Below, piece by piece: positions 1 through 5,650 of a DNA stretch of 8,447 nucleotides (position 1 is its first letter; every line of letters begins with the position of its first letter). A program made the position numbers and the translations under genes. The stretch is from an uncultured Eubacteriales bacterium. Lineage in GTDB: Bacteria; Bacillota; Clostridia; Oscillospirales; Acutalibacteraceae. The notes beneath the pieces were generated by a model. That model saw only the letters and a program-made list of their open reading frames with translations. It did no database searches and was not told where the DNA came from. Where the stretch lies: positions 1 to 8,447 of the forward strand of contig CAKRVQ010000034.1 of assembly GCA_934408795.1 (NCBI GenBank), written 5' to 3'.

Positions 1-1833
1 CTTTATTTTCGGCTTGACTATCGAGAAGAAAAGAGCCAATGCAAGGGGTGCGGTCCAGAGGCAAAGTGCAATATGCATTTCGGCTACACAGTGCCTTCCG
101 AGCGCGCGTGAAAAATTGGCAAAATAGGCAGCGGCAAGAGCGATTTCCGCCACACAGAGGGAGTGTATCTTTCCGCCGTCGGCGTTTCTCAGTTTATAGA
201 CCGAGTAGATGAATACGCCGAGCATTGTGATCGGCATAAGCACATATATAAGCGCATATGCGAACAAATACGGACTGCCCATTGTGGAGTAAGCCCAATT
301 TGTATTGGACGCAAGCAGCGAAAGGAACTCTTTTATGCGGTCGAAAGCGGGGATCCCCTTTATAAGGCATATTCCGAAGAACAACGCCGCAAAGGCGGAA
401 AGGGTGACCGCAAGCGACAAAAGAACATTCTTCGCCGAGAACTTTGTTTTTGAAAACACAAACAGTATTATAACGGTCACAACGGTGCCCACTCCGAAGG
501 ATACACCCTGAGGAAATTCATAAAGCGTGACCGCGACCAGTGAGAGCCAGAAGAGAAGCCAACCGGTAAATGTGTTTTTTTCGGAGGCTCTCATCAGGGC
601 AAGGACCGATATCACGCCGAAGCTCACATTGAGCGGATAAGGAATGAACAATACGGCAAGCAGAGCGAAATCCCTGTCGAAAAAGCGTGAAAGAATGCAG
701 TATCCGATTATCGCAAATACGACGTTGTTAAGCCCTAAGTACGGGACAAACGAGGCTCCGATCGTATCTTGGTTCAAAAGACCGTAGATGATGCCTGTCC
801 ATGAGCTGCGGAGCATATGTCCGTCGAACGATTCTATAACGGGAATCTTTCCGTAGGCAAAAAGGTCATATGTAAGCATACCGTGATTTGCCTGCTCGAA
901 AAGATCGGTGTTGACGACCGTCTGAAGAGAGGGGAGATTTGCAATGAGCAGCACCCCGACAATGAGCGCCGGATACACCGCCCGCTCCCACTTGACTTCG
1001 GACTCGCTTTTTCTTCTTAAAACGGCAACAAGAGCCGCGGCAATAACGAACGCGGCGAAGATGCCCGCAAGGATAATCTTCTTTCGGCTTACAAAGACAT
1101 TGTATTGATTGAGTATGTTCGTAAGTTCGGAAAACAATGCTGCGGCAGCGGGGAAAAAGGAAAGAAGGATAAGCCCCCTCTTCGAAAAGGCGATAAGTCT
1201 GTCCCTTTTATGTACAAACCCCGACAGCCAAAAAGCAATAAATACGGCGGCAAACACGGCAGCCGAAATATACATTGATTTCCTGCCGTCGGTAAATATC
1301 GAAGATGAAACATAAAGCGTGAATGTTATGAACAGTGAGAGCTTGAAAGCACCGAACGAAATTCCGTTGAATTTGCAGGTCACACCGTAAACGAAGACGG
1401 CACCGAAGGCAAATGTGAGGATTTTTAATACAAGTATCAGTCCGTCGTTTTCGGAAAGGTAAAACAGATTTGTAAGCGTCATTGCCTCGGCGGCAATACC
1501 GACGACCGAAAGAGAACGGATGAAAGAAAGACACTCCGAAAGCTCTTTCTCGCCGGCGTTTTTCTCATAAAGCTTTATTATGAACCCCGTGAGAAGGCAA
1601 CCCGCAAGAAAAGCTATCGGGATGATTATAAGATACCACGAAAAAAACCTAAGCATTCTTGCCGATACATCAACGCCTTCAATAACGCTTATGCCTATCA
1701 CTCGGTCAAATGTGTCAAGCTCAGCCGTATGAGGTGCAAAGCGGATCGCCGCAAGCAGCGCGAAAAATGTACTCGGGAGCAGTCCGCGTTTATCAACGGT
1801 GTTCCCGAAAAAAGCCGCAATTTCAGATCTCAA
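1..1833 (-). CDS. Polytopic membrane protein, possible GT-C type glycosyltransferase (partial, runs off the left edge)
   Basis: The frame is open for 611 codons from a TTG start to position 1, so the C-terminus lies outside the window. The start is fixed by a GGGAGG Shine-Dalgarno 8 bases upstream and an in-frame stop two codons before it; TTG overlaps the stop of the preceding glycosyltransferase gene as TTGA. I see about 15 hydrophobic segments, for example near residues 64-87, 131-152, 187-207, 252-272, 362-382, 389-411, 446-462, 468-492, 520-546 and 586-606. Between them, residues 309-340 form a polar loop with an acidic residue (D310/E313), then GKIP, then DGH. From memory this recalls the catalytic-side loop of GT-C sugar transferases, which use lipid-phosphate sugars. 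The operon position after a polyprenyl-phosphate sugar synthase-like gene fits that. It could instead be a glycan polymerase or an uncharacterised membrane protein. Being an integral membrane protein is nearly certain; the enzyme class is inferred. Confidence 0.8.
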   Translation of the reverse strand, partial: MRSEIAAFFGNTVDKRGLLPSTFFALLAAIRFAPHTAELDTFDRVIGISVIEGVDVSARMLRFFSWYLIIIPIAFLAGCLLTGFIIKLYEKNAGEKELSECLSFIRSLSVVGIAAEAMTLTNLFYLSENDGLILVLKILTFAFGAVFVYGVTCKFNGISFGAFKLSLFITFTLYVSSSIFTDGRKSMYISAAVFAAVFIAFWLSGFVHKRDRLIAFSKRGLILLSFFPAAAALFSELTNILNQYNVFVSRKKIILAGIFAAFVIAAALVAVLRRKSESEVKWERAVYPALIVGVLLIANLPSLQTVVNTDLFEQANHGMLTYDLFAYGKIPVIESFDGHMLRSSWTGIIYGLLNQDTIGASFVPYLGLNNVVFAIIGYCILSRFFDRDFALLAVLFIPYPLNVSFGVISVLALMRASEKNTFTGWLLFWLSLVAVTLYEFPQGVSFGVGTVVTVIILFVFSKTKFSAKNVLLSLAVTLSAFAALFFGICLIKGIPAFDRIKEFLSLLASNTNWAYSTMGSPYLFAYALIYVLMPITMLGVFIYSVYKLRNADGGKIHSLCVAEIALAAAYFANFSRALGRHCVAEMHIALCLWTAPLALALFFSIVKPKIK

Positions 1834-2618
1834 ACCTTATACCTCCCAAGCATGTTGGCGAACAGTATTTTAAGTAGCTGATTGTTTCCCTTAAATCCTT
1901 TTATCTTTGTGGGGGCTTTTTCGTTCTCGGGATATTCGCGGCGCACCGGAATCTCACAGGCGCGCATCCCGAGCTTGGTTGCCATGACCGAAAGGTAGGC
2001 AAGCAATTCATATGTCACAAATATATCCCTGAACGGCTGCACCGACGGATGTGTAATGTACCTTCTCGAATAACCCCTGTAGGCATTCGTCGTATCCGTA
2101 AAGTGCTTGCCCGCGGTCAGTGATATCACGGGGGCGTGAATAAGCCTTACGGCAAGCCAGCGGGAAAACGGAGTGTTTACAGCCTTTCCGCCCTTGATAA
2201 AACGCGATCCCTGAACAAGGTCATACCCCTCCTCAAGCTTTTGTATAAAGCTCGGGACGTCTTCAATACTGTCCTTGTCGTTGCCGTCGATGGTTATAAA
2301 TCCTTTGTATCCGCGCTCAAGCGCCCACCAGAGCCCCATGCGCAGCTGGGCGCCCTGCTTTCCCTCCGATATCTTTGTAAGCATGGTGTTTATACCGTAT
2401 TTTGCAAGTGACTTGCCGGTGTTTCCGTCGGTAGAGCCGCCGTCACATATGATTATGTCGCATATACGGTCAATGCCCGCTGCCTGAGCTCTTTTAAGCT
2501 CCCGAACGATTCGGTCGCCCTCGTTGATTATCGGTATTAAAAGGCAGTAGTCCGTTCGCTTATCGTCGAATTCTTCACAGTCAAAAACGGGAACTCCCTT
2601 AATTCCCTCGTACCTCAA
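1830..2618 (-). CDS. Family 2 glycosyltransferase, DPM1-like (polyprenyl-phosphate sugar synthase type)
   Basis: This 262-residue soluble GT-A fold enzyme is expected to move a sugar from a nucleotide donor to a polyprenyl phosphate or another acceptor at the inner face of the membrane. The nucleotide-binding start LIPIINEG is at residues 27-34, DGGSTD at 59-64, the metal-binding acidic cluster DGNDKD at 111-116, GSRF at 137-140, and DTTNAYRGYSRR at 175-186. A basic APTKI motif is near 235-239, matching the C-terminal SK-type loop of DPM1-like enzymes. There is no C-terminal membrane anchor, so it resembles the single-domain class. The start is TTG, preceded by GGGGAGG seven bases upstream, and it overlaps the stop of the isomerase gene as TTGA. 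The downstream gene overlaps it in the same way, so the three are probably co-translated. The family is clear; donor sugar and acceptor cannot be read from the sequence. Confidence 0.9.
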   Translation of the reverse strand: MRYEGIKGVPVFDCEEFDDKRTDYCLLIPIINEGDRIVRELKRAQAAGIDRICDIIICDGGSTDGNTGKSLAKYGINTMLTKISEGKQGAQLRMGLWWALERGYKGFITIDGNDKDSIEDVPSFIQKLEEGYDLVQGSRFIKGGKAVNTPFSRWLAVRLIHAPVISLTAGKHFTDTTNAYRGYSRRYITHPSVQPFRDIFVTYELLAYLSVMATKLGMRACEIPVRREYPENEKAPTKIKGFKGNNQLLKILFANMLGRYKV

Positions 2619-3397
2619 TTAAATACCTCCCCGATGTAGGAAATTGCCGCTTCAAGCTCTCTCGGTTCCGCTTTGTTGCCCATTTCGATCGAAAACCACC
2701 TGTCGTAATCGAGGAGCGCAAGCTCACGGTGGAGCCCCCTCTTCTTTATGGGAACGAGCATGGGTTCGGAGATGTGAATATGATTTATGATAGCAATGTT
2801 GTCGCGAAGGAGCGAAACCGGCTCATCATAAAATATACAGGTGCCGAGGTCGGCGTTTACCTTAACGCCTTTGTTGCCGAGCTCTTTTACGAAGTCGATT
2901 ACCTCCGATGTGCGGTTGAGAAAATTTGTGTTGTAGCAGGAGGGATTTGCTTCAAGCGCAATGACCGTACCGTTGAGCGCGGCAAAACTGCCGAGATCAT
3001 CAAAAAAGGACATAGCGATATCATGCGCATCGGAACACCCTTCGGGAATGCTGCGATTTCTCGGACAACCGAAAACGATGTTTCCTATACCTGCGGCGCG
3101 GGCAAACAGTATCGCCTTCCGTGTATAAGCGGCAAGCTCTTTTCTCTCGCCCTCAGAAGCGAATATGTTACCGGTCTTGCCGTACCATACGGATTGCATG
3201 GAGCAGAGAACCAGGCCGTAATCATCCCGCAGATGCTTTGAAAATGCAGCGGCCTCGTCGAGTCTGTCATACGGCGATTCGGGGAAAATGCGGGTGGGGG
3301 CTATTTCAAGTCCCGTGAAACCGTTATCGGTCAAAAAAGAGTACATATCACTGTCCCGTTCACCCGACCATGCTATATTTGAAACCGCAAGTTTCAT
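2615..3397 (-). CDS. Sugar phosphate isomerase/epimerase-like TIM-barrel protein (AP endonuclease 2 / xylose isomerase-like family)
   Basis: This 260-residue protein has the pattern of the xylose isomerase-like TIM barrel (PF01261 type). The strand 1 start MKLAVSNIAW and GLEIAPTR (residues 29-36) carry an acidic residue, E31. The four expected metal ligands are visible: E149 in IALEANP, D183 in VNADLGT, H206 or H208 in HIHISEP, and E238 in FSIEMG. Members use a divalent metal to isomerise or epimerise sugars, keto-sugars or inositol derivatives in the cytoplasm; some act as hydrolases or dehydratases. The ATG start has GGGAG seven bases upstream and overlaps the stop of the epimerase gene as ATGA. 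Its place between an NAD-dependent sugar enzyme and a glycosyltransferase suggests that it prepares or alters the sugar used by the operon. The substrate is unknown. Confidence 0.85.
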   Translation of the reverse strand: MKLAVSNIAWSGERDSDMYSFLTDNGFTGLEIAPTRIFPESPYDRLDEAAAFSKHLRDDYGLVLCSMQSVWYGKTGNIFASEGERKELAAYTRKAILFARAAGIGNIVFGCPRNRSIPEGCSDAHDIAMSFFDDLGSFAALNGTVIALEANPSCYNTNFLNRTSEVIDFVKELGNKGVKVNADLGTCIFYDEPVSLLRDNIAIINHIHISEPMLVPIKKRGLHRELALLDYDRWFSIEMGNKAEPRELEAAISYIGEVFN

Positions 3398-4308
3398 ATT
3401 CTGTCTCCCACAAATGCCCGAACGGCATCAATAACCTTTTGTCTGTCAAATATGTATCCGTTGTTTCCGCCGAATTCACGGTCATAGATCGTCCTGAAAT
3501 CATAACAGATCGGCGATTCGGAGATCTCGTTCACAAAGGCCTGCCCGGTTACCGCCTCGTATATTTCCGCAGCGGATACGGGTTCGACCGCGGCGTGAAA
3601 AAGAGGAATATTGTTTTCTATGACCTTTTCCGTGTGACTCCAAAGGAATGACAGATCATAGTACTGATAACGGGCGCGGGAGTCGGTAAACATAAGCGCT
3701 GAAAAACCGACCCGTCGGAACTCGGATTTCAGAGCTTGCCTGTCGCATTCCGGGATGAGTTTGTAAAAACCGTTCGGCAGGAGTTCGTAAGATGCACGGA
3801 TCAGCGGACTGACATCCGAAAGCTCGGCATATTTGCGTCCGTTCAGCATAGAGGGGATATAGTTGATCATATCATATATGAAATTCTTCTTTATGTTTTT
3901 TCCGAAGAGAGCGGGGAGGCGGATGATATGACAGTTGTCAAAGGCTTCACGGCAGCGGTTTTCAAGCACGGCTCGGTCATATCCGTAAGGGTCGAGACCG
4001 CTTATGTCGTTGGGATCGGTCTCAACGGCACCGTTGGGGACCTTGAGCACATCAACGGTCGATATCAATACGAGTCGGCGCGGATTGATTTCGGTGATGT
4101 TGCGAAACGCGGCATCCGTCATTGCCATATCGCCCTCGGGATCCTTGTTGGCGAGGAATTTTTCCGCCCGCATACCTGCATAGACGCACAGATCGGGGCG
4201 AGTGCCGTATGCATCCCTTATATTTGATGAATTATACAGACCGTCAAATTTCTTGTGAGCGGCAATGTTGGAACCGACAAATCCTGTGTAGCCGACGAGA
4301 ATGTCCAT
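3394..4308 (-). CDS. NAD(P)-dependent sugar epimerase/dehydratase-like protein (extended SDR family)
   Basis: This 304-residue protein begins with a Rossmann nucleotide-binding motif, GYTGFVGS at residues 6-13, followed by VYAGMRAEKF (42-51) and a strand LVLISTVDV (79-87) with the usual Ser/Thr. The active-site motif reads YGYDR at 108-112, so the expected YxxxK has Arg in place of Lys. RLPALFG at 130-136 matches the strand after the active site. I place the start at ATG 4308: GGAG lies six bases upstream, and the promoter puts transcription start near 4331. The in-frame ATG at 4329 would lie almost at the 5' end of the mRNA without a binding site. It is the first gene of the operon and overlaps the next by ATGA. 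A role in nucleotide-sugar or lipid-linked sugar modification is likely; the substrate is unknown, and the Lys to Arg change may alter the chemistry. Confidence 0.85.
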   Translation of the reverse strand: MDILVGYTGFVGSNIAAHKKFDGLYNSSNIRDAYGTRPDLCVYAGMRAEKFLANKDPEGDMAMTDAAFRNITEINPRRLVLISTVDVLKVPNGAVETDPNDISGLDPYGYDRAVLENRCREAFDNCHIIRLPALFGKNIKKNFIYDMINYIPSMLNGRKYAELSDVSPLIRASYELLPNGFYKLIPECDRQALKSEFRRVGFSALMFTDSRARYQYYDLSFLWSHTEKVIENNIPLFHAAVEPVSAAEIYEAVTGQAFVNEISESPICYDFRTIYDREFGGNNGYIFDRQKVIDAVRAFVGDRI

Positions 4309-4337
4309 TGTTTTCTCCGATCTTTTCATTTTTCATA

Positions 4338-4366
4338 ATTTTACCATAAAGCCGAGTTAAAAGCAA
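4338..4366 (-). promoter_or_regulatory. Promoter of the four-gene glycan operon
   Basis: Read on the minus strand, TTGCTT (4361-4366) and TAAAAT (4338-4343) are separated by exactly 17 bases, and TGG precedes the -10, giving an extended -10. The -35 matches consensus at only 3 of 6 bases, which the extended -10 could compensate. Transcription would start near 4331, leaving a leader of about 23 nt before the ATG at 4308. Confidence 0.65.
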
Positions 4367-4423
4367 ACAAATAGTAGCGGATTTCGGAATTCTTATACAA
4401 AAAAACGGCTGCGCTCGGGCGGG

Positions 4424-4443
4424 TTCGACATAATTCGACATAA
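4424..4443 (+). repeat. Two tandem copies of a 10-base unit
   Basis: TTCGACATAA occurs twice with no gap and no mismatch. The 10-base period puts both copies on one face of the DNA helix, as in many direct-repeat operators. It lies about 58 bases upstream of the -35 of the glycan operon and about 115 bases upstream of the -35 of the regulator gene. No regulator is known to me for this site. Confidence 0.6.
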
Positions 4444-4455
4444 GAAAGCTCTGCC

Positions 4456-4498
4456 GCCGCCCACCGGCACGCACATTCAGCGCGCGCCGACGGGCGGC
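4456..4498. repeat. GC-rich imperfect inverted repeat
   Basis: GCCGCCC (4456-4462) pairs with GGGCGGC (4492-4498). After a small internal loop, CGGC (4465-4468) pairs with GCCG (4486-4489). Neither side is followed by a clean T-run, so it is not a standard terminator. It lies in no recognised transcript: upstream of both divergent promoters. Confidence 0.5.
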
Positions 4499-4558
4499 TT
4501 CCCCGACATTCTGCCCCCTATGAACAACGATACAGTCGGAATATCTCTTCCCGAGTAC

Positions 4559-4587
4559 TTGAAAAATTTATAAAAAAGTGATACAAT
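4559..4587 (+). promoter_or_regulatory. Promoter of the DtxR-family regulator gene
   Basis: TTGAAA (4559-4564) and TACAAT (4582-4587) are 17 bases apart, each with 5 of 6 consensus bases. TGA just before the -10 makes it an extended -10. Transcription would start near 4594. Confidence 0.75.
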
Positions 4588-4593
4588 CAACAA

Positions 4594-4710
4594 TATATCG
4601 GAGATCCCGACAAGCGCCCCTTCGCAAGGCGGACGCGGAGCGGGAAGAGTGAGGTTCGTCGGTTCGGCGGGTCAATAATTGTGTCCGATATTTTGATCGA
4701 GGTGTTTTTT
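4594..4710 (+). other. Leader of the regulator mRNA (about 115 nt)
   Basis: From the predicted transcription start to the GTG start the leader is longer than needed. It contains weak stems, for example CCTT/AAGG closed around CGC near 4619-4629, and CCGAC (4607-4611) with GTCGG (4658-4662). I recognise no riboswitch family and no terminator in it. GTG at 4681 is in frame with the regulator but lacks a ribosome binding site. Confidence 0.35.
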
Positions 4711-5088
4711 GTGCATTTACAGGAATCAGGTGAAATGTATCTTGAGACCGTGCTGATCCTTTCCCAAAATCAGCCGCAGGTGAGGTCGATAGATATTGTC
4801 GAATATATGGGATTTTCAAAGCCGAGTGTCAGCCGCGCCGTCGGACTTCTTAAGGAGGGCGGCTTTATAAAGGTTGACCATGACGGGTTTATCACACTCA
4901 CGGACGAGGGAATGACGGTCGCTTCGAAAATGTATGAGCGGCATCGCGTTCTTACGGGATTTCTCATAAAGCTCGGCGTCGATCCCGAGATCGCCGCTGC
5001 GGATGCCTGCAAAATGGAGCATGATATAAGCGATGAGACATTTGAGGCAATATGCCGTCATGCCGCTAAGGGGCAGGCGGAGCAGTAG
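4711..5088 (+). CDS. DtxR/MntR-family metal-dependent transcriptional repressor, short form
   Basis: This 125-residue cytoplasmic DNA-binding protein begins MHLQESGEMYLE, the usual N-terminus of clostridial members. A winged helix-turn-helix follows: helix 2 near 26-33, recognition helix SKPSVSRAVGLLKEGG at 36-51, wing GFITLT at 59-64. The primary metal-site residues of DtxR are all present by alignment from memory: M9, C100, E103 and H104 (CKMEH at 100-104). H78 in ERHR matches an ancillary-site ligand. The protein stops soon after the dimerisation region, so it lacks the SH3-like third domain of full DtxR and is slightly shorter than MntR. The start is GTG at 4711, with GAGGTG six bases upstream. 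It likely represses iron or manganese homeostasis genes when metal is bound. No metal transporter gene adjoins it, so its targets are probably elsewhere. Confidence 0.9.
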   Translation: MHLQESGEMYLETVLILSQNQPQVRSIDIVEYMGFSKPSVSRAVGLLKEGGFIKVDHDGFITLTDEGMTVASKMYERHRVLTGFLIKLGVDPEIAAADACKMEHDISDETFEAICRHAAKGQAEQ

Positions 5089-5152
5089 TACTCGCTTCTA
5101 TTCGTTGCTTTGTCGAAATGTGCCCCCCGCTTTTTGTGATGTTCGTACTTAA

Positions 5153-5182
5153 CAAAAAACGGATTTTTCCTGCCGCATCCGT
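5153..5182 (-). terminator. Weak terminator-like hairpin
   Basis: On the minus strand ACGGAT (5182-5177) pairs with ATCCGT (5164-5159) around a 12-nt loop, followed directly by a run of T (5159-5154). The stem is short and the loop large, so it would be a backup to the stronger hairpin just upstream in the same transcript. Confidence 0.3.
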
Positions 5183-5215
5183 CGGCATAAACATATAAAC
5201 GGAATACCGCACTGC

Positions 5216-5267
5216 AAAAAACTCCCCACCGCTCGGATCGGCAGCTGCCGCTTCGGTAGGTGGGGAG
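5216..5267 (-). terminator. Intrinsic terminator of the small-gene transcript (possibly bidirectional)
   Basis: CTCCCCACC (5222-5230) and GGTGGGGAG (5259-5267) form a perfect 9-bp stem. The loop region contains a further palindrome, CGGCAGCTGCCG (5239-5250). On the minus strand the stem is followed at once by six T (5221-5216), the classic pattern. On the plus strand it is followed by ATTTGATTTG, so it might also weakly end the regulator transcript, which has no other terminator. Confidence 0.75.
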
Positions 5268-5275
5268 ATTTGATT

Positions 5276-5294
5276 TGTCCGCCGATCGCGGACA
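5276..5294. repeat. Perfect 7-bp inverted repeat
   Basis: TGTCCGC (5276-5282) and GCGGACA (5288-5294) flank a 5-base loop. It lies nine bases from the terminator stem and has no T-run on either side. It may be an extra stem in the 3' untranslated part of the small-gene mRNA. Confidence 0.4.
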
Positions 5295-5406
5295 CTTATT
5301 GCGCTTAGAACAAACAAGACACTTTTGCGGCGCCCCGTTGTTACGAAGAGCCGCATTCGCAATATGATTCGTTAATGTGTCTCGTATATTATCCCGGTCC
5401 CTTAAT

Positions 5407-5607
5407 TTATGAGCGCCCGATTTTTTCTTTACGGCTCTTGTTGTAACTCTTGTCGGAATTTACGGAACCTTGAGCAATTGCGGGGAAGGGGTTGACCGTA
5501 TCTGCCGTGGGTTGGATGTTGTATGTGCCGTATTTGTTGACCATTTCGAAGGCGTCGCTCGGCTGGCCGTGGACCGAATCGGACGACGGCGTTTTGTTCA
5601 CTTTCAA
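5407..5607 (-). CDS. Small hydrophilic protein of unknown function (66 residues)
   Basis: The frame starts at TTG 5607, preceded by GGAGGTGA, a near-perfect Shine-Dalgarno with seven bases between GGAGG and the start. The product has no membrane segment or signal peptide. A middle part rich in Pro, Asn, Tyr and Thr contains PSDAFEMVNKYG (residues 16-27), NIQPTADT (30-37) and FPAIAQG (41-47); the basic tail runs from residue 51 to 66. From memory the NKYGTYNIQPTAD and FPAIAQG motifs recur in short uncharacterised proteins of clostridia, which together with the ribosome binding site makes me think the gene is real. It lies 43 bases after nahK on the same strand and is followed by its own terminator. 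Its Shine-Dalgarno lies within the terminator-like hairpin after nahK, so expression may depend on read-through. No function can be assigned. Confidence 0.65.
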   Translation of the reverse strand: MKVNKTPSSDSVHGQPSDAFEMVNKYGTYNIQPTADTVNPFPAIAQGSVNSDKSYNKSRKEKIGRS

Positions 5608-5641
5608 AAAATCACCTCCGCACTTATTATGTGCGGAGGTG
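5606..5641 (-). terminator. Intrinsic terminator after nahK that also contains the next gene's ribosome binding site
   Basis: On the minus strand CACCTCCGCAC (5641-5631) and GTGCGGAGGTG (5623-5613) form a perfect 11-bp stem with the loop ATAATAA. One A and then six T (5611-5606) follow. The stem begins nine bases after the nahK stop. The 3' arm contains GGAGG (5619-5615), and the last two T of the U-tract are the first bases of the TTG start of the small gene. Confidence 0.8.
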
Positions 5642-5650
5642 TCACCGTTT

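Larger units (their letters stand above)
4367..4558. other. Non-coding spacer between divergent promoters
   Basis: No reading frame with a ribosome binding site is visible on either strand between the two outward-facing promoters. The stretch holds an A-run at 4400-4406 (a T-run on the minus strand, but without a convincing stem before it), a tandem 10-base repeat and a GC-rich inverted repeat. The middle part (about 4445-4525) is clearly richer in GC than the A/T-rich promoter flanks. Its function is unknown; control of one or both neighbours is the obvious guess. Confidence 0.6.
5089..5406. other. Non-coding region between the regulator gene and the small minus-strand gene
   Basis: No supported gene is visible here on either strand; the one long minus-strand frame crossing it has no ribosome binding site and no recognisable protein. 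The stretch contains two minus-strand terminator-like hairpins (5153-5182 and 5216-5267), a 7-bp perfect inverted repeat (5276-5294) and a 6-bp one (TGCGGC 5326-5331 with GCCGCA 5350-5355). It is best read as the 3' region of the convergent transcripts from both sides. Confidence 0.6.

Noticed and set aside
2729..3241. 170-residue plus-strand open frame
   Set aside because: It lies antisense to the sugar isomerase gene, which carries all four metal ligands and overlaps its neighbours precisely.
3736..4227. 163-residue plus-strand open frame
   Set aside because: It is antisense to the SDR gene; its amino-acid pattern is that of a reverse-strand reading.
4309..4329. Longer SDR start at ATG 4329
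   Set aside because: It would lie within about two bases of the predicted transcript start and has no Shine-Dalgarno, while ATG 4308 has GGAG at six bases.
4681..4710. Longer regulator start at GTG 4681
   Set aside because: There is no Shine-Dalgarno. GTG 4711 has GAGGTG and gives the usual family N-terminus beginning with HLQESGEMYLE.
5066..5362. 98-residue minus-strand open frame
   Set aside because: It has no ribosome binding site, crosses the terminator hairpin and overlaps the end of the regulator gene; composition is unlike the real genes here.
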